Below are positions 54,574-63,648 of a stretch of DNA of 64,000 nt, one piece after another (the first letter of the stretch is position 1; each line of letters opens with the position of its first letter). This DNA is from Prochlorococcus sp. AG-363-P08 (GTDB lineage Bacteria > Cyanobacteriota > Cyanobacteriia > PCC-6307 > Cyanobiaceae): assembly GCA_003278195.1 (NCBI GenBank), contig QCGE01000002.1, positions 1 through 64,000 of the forward strand, in the 5' to 3' direction. The translations under genes were made by a program, and so were the position numbers. The notes beneath the pieces were generated by a model. It was not told where the DNA came from and did not search any database. It saw nothing but the letters and a program-made list of their open reading frames with translations.

Positions 54574-56244
54574 TCAAGGTTGATCAGTAACTGCACCATT
54601 ACTTGAGCTGCTGACAAGACGTGCATACTTGCCAAGGATTCCTGTGCTATAGCGTGGTTTTGGTGGTGTCCATTTGGATCGTCTTAGGAGTAGTTCTTCT
54701 TCAGGAATATTTAGTTGGATGAGTCGCTGATCAGCATCGACGGTGATGCTGTCGCCTTCATTAACCAATGCGATTGTTCCTCCAACTGCGGCCTCAGGAG
54801 CCACATGACCAACTACTAACCCATAAGTTCCTCCACTAAAACGACCATCTGTTATTAACGCGACTTTGTCGCCAAGTCCTTGGCCAACTATTGCTGATGT
54901 AGGAGCAAGCATTTCACGCATGCCTGGTCCTCCTATTGGACCTTCGTATCTGATTACTACAACATCACCAGCTTTGATTTTGTTGTTGAGAATTGCTTTG
55001 AGACAGCTTTCTTCGCTTTCGAAGACTTTTGCTGGCCCAGTTAATACTGGATTTCTCACTCCACTGATTTTTGCCACACTGCCTTCATTTGCCAAATTCC
55101 CTTTGAGAATAGCCAGATGCCCTTTTTTGTAGAGAGGGTTTGAAAGCGGGCGAATAACATCTTGATTAGCAGGAGGACTAGTTGGGACTTCCTTTAAAAT
55201 TTCTTTGATTGTTTTTCCTTCAATAGTTTTGCAGTCACCATTGAGTAACCCACCTTCTAGTAATAACTTCATTACTTGAGGTATGCCTCCCGCATTATGT
55301 AAGTCAACAGTTACAAAGCGACCACTTGGCTTTAGATCGCATATCACAGGGACTCTTTGCCTTATTCTTTCAAAGTCATCAACAGATAGCTCTATATTTG
55401 AAGTTCGAGCAATAGCAAGTAGGTGAAGCACTGCATTGGTAGACCCGCCAATAGCCATGACAACACTTATGGCATTTTCAAAAGCTTCTCTTGTGAGTAG
55501 GTCAAGTGGCCGGATGTTGGATTTAATTGCTTCTACTAACACTGTCGCGCTTTTTGCAGCACTTTCTTCTTTCTCTTTGTCTTCTGCAGCCATTGTTGAG
55601 CTGTAAGGAAGACTTAGTCCCATGGTCTCAATGACAGCTGACATGGTGTTTGCGGTGAACATCCCTCCACAGCTACCAGCCCCTGGGCACGCATTTTTTT
55701 CGACAGCTTCTAATTCTTTTAGGTCTATCTTTCCATTTGCAAATTGTCCTACAGCCTCAAAGGCGCTCACAACAGTTAAGTCGCAGTTGTTAAGTCTCCC
55801 TGGCTTTATTGTTCCTCCATAAATGAATACTGAAGGGATATTCATTCTTGCCATTGAGAGTATTGCACCGGGCATGTTTTTGTCACAGCCTCCTATAGCT
55901 ATAACACCATCCATGCTTTGAGCATTGCATGCGGTTTCAATAGCGTCAGCTATTACTTCTCTTGAAACCAATGAATATTTCATCCCTTCAGTCCCCATTG
56001 AGATCCCATCACTAACAGTGATAGTTCCAAACATTTGGGGCATTGCGCCTGCTTCACGAGCAGCTTGCTCTGCTCGTTGGGCCAAGTCGTTTAAACCCAG
56101 ATTGCAAGGTGTGATAGTGCTGTATCCATTGGCAATTCCGATGATTGGTTTATTGAAGTCGTCATCCTGAAATCCAACAGCTCTGAGCATTGCTCTATTT
56201 GGTGAGCGCTGAATTCCTTTTGTTATGGCGCTTGATCGGAGCAT
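54574..56244 (-). CDS. ilvD: Dihydroxy-acid dehydratase
   Basis: Penultimate step of valine and isoleucine synthesis and of the pantothenate precursor. The 556-residue protein has the iron-sulfur cysteines in GGCDKNMPG and [16 protein letters not shown], plus GEGGPAMREM-like [16 protein letters not shown] and [20 protein letters not shown] in pieces. The ATG at 56244 fits the family N-terminus [18 protein letters not shown]. It is tail to tail with the preceding plus-strand gene. Confidence 0.97.
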   Translation of the reverse strand: MLRSSAITKGIQRSPNRAMLRAVGFQDDDFNKPIIGIANGYSTITPCNLGLNDLAQRAEQAAREAGAMPQMFGTITVSDGISMGTEGMKYSLVSREVIADAIETACNAQSMDGVIAIGGCDKNMPGAILSMARMNIPSVFIYGGTIKPGRLNNCDLTVVSAFEAVGQFANGKIDLKELEAVEKNACPGAGSCGGMFTANTMSAVIETMGLSLPYSSTMAAEDKEKEESAAKSATVLVEAIKSNIRPLDLLTREAFENAISVVMAIGGSTNAVLHLLAIARTSNIELSVDDFERIRQRVPVICDLKPSGRFVTVDLHNAGGIPQVMKLLLEGGLLNGDCKTIEGKTIKEILKEVPTSPPANQDVIRPLSNPLYKKGHLAILKGNLANEGSVAKISGVRNPVLTGPAKVFESEESCLKAILNNKIKAGDVVVIRYEGPIGGPGMREMLAPTSAIVGQGLGDKVALITDGRFSGGTYGLVVGHVAPEAAVGGTIALVNEGDSITVDADQRLIQLNIPEEELLLRRSKWTPPKPRYSTGILGKYARLVSSSSNGAVTDQP

Positions 56245-56293
56245 GGTTTAGATGATTTAACGGAACTTTCTGTTGTTGCAAAATTAGTCTTGT

Positions 56294-56596
56294 TTAGCTA
56301 CGAGCGCCAAGATCTTCCAACTGCTTGCGGACATCAGCTATTGCTGCATTAAGTTGTTCAACTCGTTCTTCAAGTTGCTCATTATTTTCATCTTCTAGAA
56401 CAGAATTTTTGGAATTCTCAAATGCTTCTGACCCATCTTGCATTCTTGGGGCGTAAAGCATTGCTCTTTGTTTTCGAGAGCGTTGTCGACGCTCTGCCTC
56501 TGAAAAAAGCCACCAAGCTAAACCTGCTGCTCCAAGTACTGCACCAGTAACTAAGGAGGAGAGACTGCTGGCAGGAGTTTCACGGTATTGACCCAT
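56294..56596 (-). CDS. Small membrane protein with C-terminal coiled coil
   Basis: A 100-residue protein: one membrane helix near residues 11-27 (LVTGAVLGAAGLAWWLF), a basic stretch (ERRQRSRKQRAM), then a coiled coil (EQLEERVEQLNAAIADVRKQ). The topology is probably N-out with a cytoplasmic coiled coil. I do not recognise a named family. It lies between ilvD and the UPRT homologue on the same strand. Confidence 0.72.
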   Translation of the reverse strand: MGQYRETPASSLSSLVTGAVLGAAGLAWWLFSEAERRQRSRKQRAMLYAPRMQDGSEAFENSKNSVLEDENNEQLEERVEQLNAAIADVRKQLEDLGARS

Positions 56597-56620
56597 GGCT
56601 GTAGATGTATTGCTCTAATC

Positions 56621-57238
56621 CTAGTCCGGGTCAGTGGTCCTGCTGTTGAGTCGCAATACGGGATCCCCTATGCCTGGGATGATGCATCCATTGGTGGACA
56701 GATCAGGATCTATGCAAGCGCAATGTATTGTTATTGCTGGAAATCTTTCTGCAAGTATTTTTAGTCCAGGAGTAGCTGCTAATGCAGTTATTAATCTTAT
56801 TCGTTTAGCCTCTACTTTTTGCTCTTCAAGCTTTATTAATACTTCTAAAATCCTTTCTCCGTCTGCTATTTGGTCAATAAAGATAATTACTCCTTCGTTG
56901 CTTCTGATTTTCTCCGGGATTCCCTGTAAGCAGATCTGAGTATTTGGTAATACTGTTCTTGCTCCATTCCAGAGGTGTAGGCCTCCTGGAAGAAGTGGGA
57001 GAGAAATCAAAGGAACACTTGATTCGATCACAGTTCCTTCAGCACTTCCTTGTTGAGTAATCACCTTTTCTTTACGTTGGGGCAGCCATTCTCGAATTGC
57101 TTCATAGGTCAGCCATTTCCCTAGTTCCTCCAGCCCAGTTGCATAGAGGGCGGGGGGCGTCTCTGATGATCTAAGGACCGTCAGCCAATGTGAAATCAGT
57201 GGATGAGGGGGCACCACAACTTTTAGGCTCATAACCAT
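56621..57238 (-). CDS. Uracil phosphoribosyltransferase homologue with degraded active site
   Basis: A 205-residue protein aligned by pattern with uracil phosphoribosyltransferase: N-terminal VVVPPHPLISHWL, the PILRAG block reading PLLPGG (81-86) and the uracil-binding block as NGCIIPGIGDPVLR (183-196). The PRPP loop, normally DPMLATGG, reads DQIADGER (122-129), lacking the conserved Thr-Gly-Gly. The enzyme may be inactive or repurposed. It has a close SD-free start with two ATG options at 57238 and 57232. Confidence 0.7.
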   Translation of the reverse strand: MVMSLKVVVPPHPLISHWLTVLRSSETPPALYATGLEELGKWLTYEAIREWLPQRKEKVITQQGSAEGTVIESSVPLISLPLLPGGLHLWNGARTVLPNTQICLQGIPEKIRSNEGVIIFIDQIADGERILEVLIKLEEQKVEAKRIRLITALAATPGLKILAERFPAITIHCACIDPDLSTNGCIIPGIGDPVLRLNSRTTDPD

Positions 57239-57309
57239 AAAGATCCATCCTCCGTTAATTGCAATAGCGTGACTGGATAAATTACCTGCTATTGGAAAAT
57301 TTTTCTAAG

Positions 57310-57831
57310 ATGACATTCTCCACCCTCTCTCGAAATCCTATTTTTTCTTTTCTAGGTTGCTTTTTTTCTTTTTTTATTGTTCTTCTTATCTTTTCTCAGC
57401 ACCTCAACGCTATTACTCCACCGGAAATACGAGGTCAAAGCGAGGAGCAGATATCAGAGAATATGCATGGAGCTGATTTGATTGGCTATGAGTTTGTTAA
57501 AGCAGATCTGCGTGGTTTTGACTTTAGTGAAGCTGATCTTAGAGGGGCAGTCTTTAATAACAGCCAATTGCAGGGCGCAAATCTACAAGGTGCTCAAATG
57601 GAGGAGGTTGTTGCTTTTGCAACTATTTTTGAAGGTGCAGATTTAAGGGATGCAAATCTTACAAATGCATTGCTTATGGAAAGCACTTTTTTGGAAACAG
57701 ATATCAGTGGGGCTGACTTTACGAATGCCGTTCTCAACAAGTCTGAGCAGAATTCTCTATGCTTGAGAGCAGAAGGCATAAATAGCTTAACTGGAGTATC
57801 TACAAGTGAAAGTCTGGTTTGTAGGAATTAA
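57310..57831 (+). CDS. Exported pentapeptide-repeat protein
   Basis: A protein of about 173 residues (from ATG 57310) with an N-terminal signal peptide (FSFLGCFFSFFIVLLIFS) and a central right-handed beta-helix of A(D/N)LXX repeats: ADLRGFDFSEADLRGAVF, QGANLQGAQ, EGADLRDANL and SGADFTNAVL. Such thylakoid-lumen pentapeptide proteins are common in cyanobacteria, with unknown roles. Its TAA at 57829-57831 abuts the GTG start of the CobW gene, with no intervening base. The C-terminus has two cysteines. Confidence 0.82.
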   Translation: MTFSTLSRNPIFSFLGCFFSFFIVLLIFSQHLNAITPPEIRGQSEEQISENMHGADLIGYEFVKADLRGFDFSEADLRGAVFNNSQLQGANLQGAQMEEVVAFATIFEGADLRDANLTNALLMESTFLETDISGADFTNAVLNKSEQNSLCLRAEGINSLTGVSTSESLVCRN

Positions 57832-58896
57832 GTGATTTCCAAACGTCTTCCTGTAACAGTTATTACTGGCTTCCTTGGGACTGGTAAGACCACTCTTTTG
57901 CGCCATTTGCTTAAGAATGGCAATCAGCGACTTGCTGTGATGGTTAATGAGTTTGGCAGTATTGGATTGGATGGTGACTTAATTAGAAGTTGTGGTTTTT
58001 GTCCAGATGAAGAGATTGAGGGGCGGCTGGTAGAGCTAAACAATGGCTGTTTATGTTGCACAGTTCAAGATGATTTCCTCCCAACTATGGAGAAATTGCT
58101 TCAAAACAAGGAGAAGTTAGATGGGATAGTTATTGAGACAAGCGGTTTGGCTTTGCCAGAGCCTCTTCTTCAAGCCCTAGCTTGGCCATCTATTCGAACT
58201 AGGGTTCATGTAAATGGGGTGGTTACATTAGTAGATGGTGAAGCTCTCTCAGTTGGTAGTCCTGTAGGAGATCTCGCGGCTATAGAACTTCAGAGGAAAG
58301 AAGACCCAAGCCTTGATCATTACACTCCGGTTGATGATTTGTTTAGTGACCAATTAAAGGTTGCAGATTTGGTTTTAATTAGTCGGGCAGATTGTATTTC
58401 TACTGGAGAAATAGATTTAGTAAAAGATGAGGTTCTGAAGCATGTGCGCTCTGGTACTTCTGTTATTCCAATAACTTTTGGTGATGTTGATCCTGAATTG
58501 GTCTTGGGACTTGACCATCTAGCAGAAGTATCTTCAGATGACAACTCTTTTAATGACGATAGCCATCATGATCACAACCATGTGGAGATGTTCGGAGGCA
58601 TGGTCCGACTTGAAGGGAATGTAGATATAGATTTACTTAAAAAGCATCTTCCTGGAATTGTTATTCGTAATCAAGTTGTTCGTTTAAAGGGTCGGGTTTG
58701 GCTTCCAGGGAAAGAGCTTCCTCTTCAGGTACAGATGGTTGGCCCCAGGATCTCTACTTGGTTTGAAGTTGCCCCCAAAAAAGCTTGGCACCCATCGTAT
58801 TCTGGATTTGATTTGGTTGTGCTTTCCTTTCAAGAAAATGCTTCCAAAGAAATCGAAAAGGAATTTAGGAAGATTTTTAAATTGGATAAACAGTAG
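57832..58896 (+). CDS. CobW/P47K (COG0523) GTPase, probable metal chaperone
   Basis: A 354-residue G3E GTPase with P-loop GFLGTGKTT (13-21), VMVNEFG, the metal-binding GCLCC motif (C73, C75 and C76) and ETSGLALPEP (102-111). A linker holds a short His-rich stretch (SHHDHNHVE). The C-terminal CobW domain ends the protein. Relatives deliver zinc, cobalt or other metals. The GTG start directly follows the pentapeptide-protein stop, so translation is coupled. The metal cannot be read from sequence; zinc is plausible. Confidence 0.88.
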   Translation: MISKRLPVTVITGFLGTGKTTLLRHLLKNGNQRLAVMVNEFGSIGLDGDLIRSCGFCPDEEIEGRLVELNNGCLCCTVQDDFLPTMEKLLQNKEKLDGIVIETSGLALPEPLLQALAWPSIRTRVHVNGVVTLVDGEALSVGSPVGDLAAIELQRKEDPSLDHYTPVDDLFSDQLKVADLVLISRADCISTGEIDLVKDEVLKHVRSGTSVIPITFGDVDPELVLGLDHLAEVSSDDNSFNDDSHHDHNHVEMFGGMVRLEGNVDIDLLKKHLPGIVIRNQVVRLKGRVWLPGKELPLQVQMVGPRISTWFEVAPKKAWHPSYSGFDLVVLSFQENASKEIEKEFRKIFKLDKQ

Positions 58897-58920
58897 TTTT
58901 ATTTTTTGTTCAGGGAGTCA

Positions 58921-59409
58921 TTAAATAAAAACTTCTCCTAATTCTTCCCCTTCAAGGAATCGTCGCAGGTTTATCCCAGCTTCTTTTGACGCCATAAGGA
59001 GTTCTGCTCTCCGAATAGCTCCCAGTCCATCCCAAAAGGCATTGAAAATTTCTATGGATGATTGGCCAATGCCAATTATCCCTAATACTGAGAAGGGGAT
59101 ACTCATCCAAGGAAGAAAAAGAAGAATAAGTCCTATAGACAATGACATTGCGGCACTGTCAGTCACTGATTCGAGAAGAGTAGAAGTGACGATCTTTATT
59201 TGTTCGTTTCTATTGAGCTCTCCTTTTTTCCGCATTGCTTCGGTTCTTAGACCTATTAGTAGAGTTTGATATGCTCCGTAAATAATGACCCCTTTTATTG
59301 TTGAGCGCCTTAAGAAGTCGCAAGTAGATATAGCCCTTTTCTGAGGGCTTGCCAGCAGTGAAGCAAGTCCCACCAAGGGTGCAAAGTCAGCAGAAGACTT
59401 TGACTTCAT
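58921..59409 (-). CDS. Unknown 162-residue membrane protein
   Basis: A protein with two hydrophobic segments (about TIKGVIIYGAYQTLLIGL and SMSLSIGLILLFLPWMSIPFSVLGIIGIG in pieces) and charged flanks. Its C-terminus is a helix ending FLEGEELGEVFI. It is not recognised. It is convergent with the CobW gene, 24 bp apart. Confidence 0.6.
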   Translation of the reverse strand: MKSKSSADFAPLVGLASLLASPQKRAISTCDFLRRSTIKGVIIYGAYQTLLIGLRTEAMRKKGELNRNEQIKIVTSTLLESVTDSAAMSLSIGLILLFLPWMSIPFSVLGIIGIGQSSIEIFNAFWDGLGAIRRAELLMASKEAGINLRRFLEGEELGEVFI

Positions 59410-59635
59410 TTGAGGATAGTGCCTTGGTTGAGCAACCTAGAATTCCATTATATTTCAGCAGCAAATTTCCAAAACGCAAAGTCTCTTGCTCTTTTTAAAA
59501 GCTCTTGTAATGCGTGGCCTAACGAAAATCATTTTTGCAACTGGATTAATTATTTAAGAAGTCAACAATTTCCTAGATAGGGTTGTGCTTGGTGTTTTAT
59601 GCCGCGATCTTAAACCTGTAAAACAAGGAGCCTCA

Positions 59636-59818
59636 GTGGTCCTGACCAATCAAAAAATCAAATCTGGCTCACCTTCAATACAGCCTCTGCATAGGGGGAC
59701 TAGAACCCTTTGTACTCATTGTGGAGGAAATGGCTATACGAAAAGCAGTCCAAATTGTTATCACACCTGCTTAAATTGTCTTGGTACAGGATTGGCTAAA
59801 GCTCAACCAAAGAGTTGA
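59636..59818 (+). CDS. DnaJ-type zinc-knuckle miniprotein
   Basis: A 60-residue protein with C26-x2-C29-GGNG, C41, C45 and C48-LGTG, which resembles one half of a DnaJ zinc finger (CxxCxGxG repeats). The GTG at 59636 is preferred because AAGGAG lies 5 bases upstream; the frame stays open back to a GTG at 59585 with no SD. No DnaJ or J-domain is present. It may bind zinc and act as a small thiol or chaperone-like factor; the function is unknown. Confidence 0.7.
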   Translation: MVLTNQKIKSGSPSIQPLHRGTRTLCTHCGGNGYTKSSPNCYHTCLNCLGTGLAKAQPKS

Positions 59819-59906
59819 ATTCAAGCTCCCTTTGCTTGATTTTCTCCAAGCAATGGATTTTTAAACCTTTACTGGATCATTTAAGAATTAGCTCCCTTTT
59901 AAATTA

Positions 59907-60179
59907 ATGCCTAAATTTCAAGCCCGTGTTCTTATTAGTCTTAGGTCATCTGTTCTCGATCCTGCTGGAGAAGCCGCTAGAGCCGCTGCTAACAGGTTAG
60001 GAGTCAAGGGGATTGAGAAATTAAGGATTGGAAAATCTGTTGATTTATCTATTGAGGCACCTACTGAAAGCGAGGCACGTAGCAGACTTGAATTGCTTAG
60101 TGATCGTTTGTTGGCTAACCCAGTGATAGAAAATTGGAGCCTAGATATCCAACCTTCAAATACTTCTAAAGAGGGTTGA
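59907..60179 (+). CDS. purS: Phosphoribosylformylglycinamidine synthase subunit PurS
   Basis: Small subunit of the three-part FGAM synthase (PurL-PurQ-PurS) of purine synthesis. The 90-residue protein has the family core [37 protein letters not shown] and [11 protein letters not shown]. It is 7 bp upstream of purQ on the same strand. Confidence 0.94.
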   Translation: MPKFQARVLISLRSSVLDPAGEAARAAANRLGVKGIEKLRIGKSVDLSIEAPTESEARSRLELLSDRLLANPVIENWSLDIQPSNTSKEG

Positions 60180-60186
60180 TTTAATT

Positions 60187-60840
60187 ATGGCAATAGGAGT
60201 TGTTGTTTTTCCTGGTTCTAATTGTGATCGAGATGTTCGATGGGCATCAGAAGGTTGCTTGGGAATCCCTACACGTTTTTTATGGCATGAGACAAGAGAC
60301 TTGAGCGGATTGGACGCGATTGTGCTCCCAGGAGGGTTTAGTTATGGAGATTATCTGCGATGTGGTGCAATAGCTCGATTTGCTCCTGTTCTTGAGTCCT
60401 TAATTGAATTTATTGATCAAGGGCGAAAAGTACTAGGTATTTGTAACGGTTTTCAGGTGTTAACTGAGTTGGGAATCCTTCCAGGAGCATTAACACGTAA
60501 TCAAGATTTGAATTTTATTTGTAAATCAGTACAGCTGAATGTGGTTAGTGGTCGAACGAGTTGGATTAAGGGCCATCAATCAGGAGACCTGATAAGTCTT
60601 CCCATTGCACATGGTGAGGGAAGATATCAATGCAGTAATGAGACTTTGCAAATGTTGCAAGACGAGGATTCGATCGTTTTACGATATAAAAACAATCCAA
60701 ATGGATCTGTGGGAGATATAGCGGGGATAACAAATACTGCAGGAAATGTTTTAGGCTTAATGCCTCATCCAGAAAGAGCCTGTGATCCGATAATAGGAGG
60801 TATAGATGGTCGTGGAATATTGCAAGCTTTGCTGGATTGA
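60187..60840 (+). CDS. purQ: Phosphoribosylformylglycinamidine synthase subunit PurQ
   Basis: Glutaminase subunit that provides ammonia to PurL. The 217-residue class I amidotransferase has [34 protein letters not shown], the nucleophile C86 in [10 protein letters not shown], and the His-Glu of [10 protein letters not shown] near the C-terminus. It is followed by a strong hairpin terminator shared with the convergent fbaA. Confidence 0.96.
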   Translation: MAIGVVVFPGSNCDRDVRWASEGCLGIPTRFLWHETRDLSGLDAIVLPGGFSYGDYLRCGAIARFAPVLESLIEFIDQGRKVLGICNGFQVLTELGILPGALTRNQDLNFICKSVQLNVVSGRTSWIKGHQSGDLISLPIAHGEGRYQCSNETLQMLQDEDSIVLRYKNNPNGSVGDIAGITNTAGNVLGLMPHPERACDPIIGGIDGRGILQALLD

Positions 60841-60876
60841 TTGTATTTCTTTTGTTTAGATTAAAAAAATCAAAGA

Positions 60877-60902
60877 TGAGAGGGTGTTTTTTAGCCCTCT
60901 CA
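60877..60902. terminator. Bidirectional terminator between purQ and fbaA
   Basis: An 8 bp perfect stem (TGAGAGGG with CCCTCTCA) closes a 10-base loop between two converging genes. The minus-strand side runs into a T-rich tract (TTTGATTTTTTT), and the plus side has CTTTAAT. It probably serves both genes, better for fbaA. Confidence 0.78.
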
Positions 60903-60918
60903 CTTTAATATTCTGAAT

Positions 60919-61992
60919 TTAAGCTTTTACGGCTGTTTTAGGAGCCAGTTCTCCTTTTGCGTAAAGGTCAGCATAGTAATTAATACTTTGTTGTTTGATC
61001 TTGCTTGCTTGGCCCGCACACCAAAACTGTTGATATCTATCTAGGCATACCTGCTTCATGTATTTACGTGCAGGCTTATTGAAGTGGCGAGGATCGAAGT
61101 TTGTGGGATCAGCTGCGGCAGCTTCCCTTACAGCCGCTGTAAAGGCAAGACGATTATCAGTGTCAATATTCACTTTCCTAACTCCATTCCTAATACCCTC
61201 TTGGATTTCTTCAACAGGCACCCCGTATGTTTCTGGTATTGCGCCTCCGAACTTGTTAATCATGTCAAGCCATTCCTGAGGAACGGAACTAGATCCATGC
61301 ATTACAAGATGAGTATTTGGCAGAGCTTTGTGAATTTCTGCGATCCTGCTTATTGCTAAAACTTCCCCAGTAGGTTTGCGTGTGAACTTGTATGCGCCAT
61401 GACTGGTTCCAATTGCAATAGCAAGAGCATCTACTTTTGTTTTTGCAACAAAATCTGCTGCTTCAGCTGGGTCTGTAAGAAGCATGTCTTTTGATAGCTC
61501 ACCTTCAAATCCATGGCCGTCTTCTGCTTCTCCCTTACCAGTTTCAAGAGATCCCAAACAGCCTAATTCTCCTTCTACGCTCACTCCAACAGAGTGCGCA
61601 AAATCTACGACTGTTTTTGTTACGTTGACATTGTATTCGTAGCTAGAAGGGGTTTTTGCATCTGCTTCTAGCGATCCATCCATCATGACCGATGTGAAGC
61701 CATTTATTGCAGCTGAATAGCAGGTGGAAGGTTCGTTCCCATGGTCCTGGTGCATTACAACAGGAATGTTGGGATAGGTTTCTGTTGCAGCAATAATTAG
61801 ATGTCGCAGGAAAATTTCTCCTGCATAGCTGCGAGCACCCCTAGAAGCTTGAAGAATGACAGGGCTGTCAGTCTCTTGAGCTGCCTCCATGATGGCTTGA
61901 ACCTGCTCGAGATTATTTACATTGAATGCAGGAATTCCATAACCATTTTCAGCAGCATGGTCGAGTAAAAGTCTTAGAGGAACGAGGGCCAT
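60919..61992 (-). CDS. fbaA: Fructose-bisphosphate aldolase class II
   Basis: Zinc-dependent aldolase used in the Calvin cycle, gluconeogenesis and glycolysis. The 357-residue protein has [20 protein letters not shown], the zinc-ligand segment [12 protein letters not shown], and [14 protein letters not shown]. The C-terminal region contains [17 protein letters not shown], typical of the cyanobacterial type IIB enzyme. The ATG at 61992 is solid. Confidence 0.96.
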   Translation of the reverse strand: MALVPLRLLLDHAAENGYGIPAFNVNNLEQVQAIMEAAQETDSPVILQASRGARSYAGEIFLRHLIIAATETYPNIPVVMHQDHGNEPSTCYSAAINGFTSVMMDGSLEADAKTPSSYEYNVNVTKTVVDFAHSVGVSVEGELGCLGSLETGKGEAEDGHGFEGELSKDMLLTDPAEAADFVAKTKVDALAIAIGTSHGAYKFTRKPTGEVLAISRIAEIHKALPNTHLVMHGSSSVPQEWLDMINKFGGAIPETYGVPVEEIQEGIRNGVRKVNIDTDNRLAFTAAVREAAAADPTNFDPRHFNKPARKYMKQVCLDRYQQFWCAGQASKIKQQSINYYADLYAKGELAPKTAVKA

Positions 61993-62020
61993 CGATGTCT
62001 CCAGGGTGTCAGGCGAACCA

Positions 62021-62039
62021 AATTCTCATTAAGAGAATT
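62021..62039 (-). repeat. Hairpin upstream of fbaA
   Basis: A perfect 7 bp stem (AATTCTC with GAGAATT, 5-base loop) sits in the 120 bp spacer between the Gfo/Idh gene and fbaA. Flanking CCAAA and TTTGG can extend it after an internal loop. No T tract follows on the minus strand; it may be a weak terminator or part of the fbaA leader. Confidence 0.35.
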
Positions 62040-62112
62040 GTTCTTTGGGCCGTGACTGTAAAAGATAGAGGTGAGAAATGTCACGCACAAAACCCTTTAT
62101 TTCTTGTTTCTT

Positions 62113-63225
62113 TTAGCCAATCGATAGCTGTAGCCGGCTTTTAGAAGACTCTTGCAATGCATCACAAACTTTTTGGCTGTAAAGCCCTTCGTTCAATCCA
62201 GGGATAATGGGAATTCCTTTTTGGATGCTATTTGCCCACCAGTCTTGGATTCTTGCTACTGGAGCGATTCGGCCATCACTCCAGGTGGTTTTAAAGGCAA
62301 AATCCTTTTCTGGATTGATAATCTTCAGAGACCCCCCCTTTTCGGAGCTCCAGAGGCTGAACCCATGGACATAGTCTCTTTGATTATCGCTTCCTAGGAC
62401 AAGAGTTCCTTCGCTGCCATATATCTCTATCCAGCAACCTCTTCCTTGTTGAGCTACTGATGAAAGAGTTACTTGTGCAGGGACATTTGATGCAGAGTGA
62501 AGCCCTTTAAGGACTAATTGGGCTAGGCAGATATCCTCGCTGGTGACGGTTTTGCGCTTGCCTGTATCTGGATCTGTTCTCTTTTTGATTGATGTTTGCG
62601 TGAACCCTGTTACAGAAATAGTTGGGCCAAAAAACCAATGCAAAATGTCAAATGCATGGGTCCCTAAGGCTCCTATTACTCCTCCTCCTTCTTCAGAGCT
62701 TGAATACCAATTCCAGGGTCTATCTGGGTTGGCACGACTTCCCATAAGCCAGTCAAATTTTACTAGCCAAGGTTCTCCGATTGCTCCAGACTCAACAAGA
62801 CGTTTGGCTTGCATGAATAGAGGAACTGCTCTGTATTCAAAGTCAACTGCCACAATTACATTTTTCTCTAAAGCTTTCCGTTGTAGGTAGGAAACCTGAT
62901 CAGAACTTAATGCGACTGGTTTTTCTAGTAATAAATGTTTTCCAGCATCGATAGCAGTATTGGCTAAATCAAACCTGGGACCTGGTGGTGTTGCGATTAT
63001 GACTGCTTCTACTGCAGGTTCATTTAGCAGGTCATTCCAGTCTTCAAAACCTTTTAAATCATTGACATCACAGGCTTTATCTAATCTTTCTCGCCTTGGA
63101 TGCCAAAGGGCAATAGGTTTTAGCTTGTCGCTTTCTTTTAAAGCAGTTAGATGAACTGATTCACCGAATCCAAGCCCAGCTATTGCAACGCCTATGCTAT
63201 TTTTAGCTTTTTGTTTTTTTGTCAT
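62113..63225 (-). CDS. Gfo/Idh/MocA family oxidoreductase
   Basis: A 370-residue NAD(P)-dependent oxidoreductase. The Rossmann fingerprint VAIAGLGFGESVH is at 13-25, followed by IIATPPGPRFDLANTAIDAGKHLLLEKPVA, the EKP motif of the family, and a C-terminal GFO/IDH domain. The substrate is unknown; in cyanobacteria, relatives often act on sugars or biliverdin, but this is not clearly a biliverdin reductase. The start ATG follows the preceding gene's stop directly. Confidence 0.88.
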   Translation of the reverse strand: MTKKQKAKNSIGVAIAGLGFGESVHLTALKESDKLKPIALWHPRRERLDKACDVNDLKGFEDWNDLLNEPAVEAVIIATPPGPRFDLANTAIDAGKHLLLEKPVALSSDQVSYLQRKALEKNVIVAVDFEYRAVPLFMQAKRLVESGAIGEPWLVKFDWLMGSRANPDRPWNWYSSSEEGGGVIGALGTHAFDILHWFFGPTISVTGFTQTSIKKRTDPDTGKRKTVTSEDICLAQLVLKGLHSASNVPAQVTLSSVAQQGRGCWIEIYGSEGTLVLGSDNQRDYVHGFSLWSSEKGGSLKIINPEKDFAFKTTWSDGRIAPVARIQDWWANSIQKGIPIIPGLNEGLYSQKVCDALQESSKSRLQLSIG

Positions 63226-63645
63226 TTAGAGTACCTCTTGTTGGCAAACATTTGTAATTAGGGTCTTAATCAATTTGTCTCCTTTTGGGCTAGACCAATT
63301 TGCCTGTAAATTTGGAATTCCATTTATAACTTTATCCTTATAAAGTTTCTTTTGACAATCGATTTCCATGAAATAATAAATTTCTTTTGCTCTGTGATTA
63401 TCCTTGACATCATTTGACTTAAACCTTGTCATAACAGTAACACTATCGTGTTTAGTTCTATGTAGAGTTGTCCTATCCCACCATTGTTGATTTATCTCAG
63501 AGGATCTAATTTCTTCCCAATTGGAAATTGATGCAACTGCAGCATTTATGCCAGCAAGATTAATATATATAAATAAAAGGAGAAAAACGAATTTCTTTAT
63601 TTCCTTTTTTAAGTTAAAGCCAACTTTCACTAACAAAAACCTCAC
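63226..63645 (-). CDS. Secreted protein, surface-adhesin E-like
   Basis: A 139-residue protein with an N-terminal signal peptide (FVFLLLFIYINLAGINAAVA). The mature part has WWDRTTLHRTKHDSVTVMTRF, YYFMEIDCQKKLY and TNVCQQ, a beta-rich pattern with two cysteines that resembles the surface-adhesin E family fold as I know it. This assignment is tentative. Its stop abuts the ATG of the Gfo/Idh gene. Confidence 0.6.
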   Translation of the reverse strand: MRFLLVKVGFNLKKEIKKFVFLLLFIYINLAGINAAVASISNWEEIRSSEINQQWWDRTTLHRTKHDSVTVMTRFKSNDVKDNHRAKEIYYFMEIDCQKKLYKDKVINGIPNLQANWSSPKGDKLIKTLITNVCQQEVL

Positions 63646-63648
63646 TCA

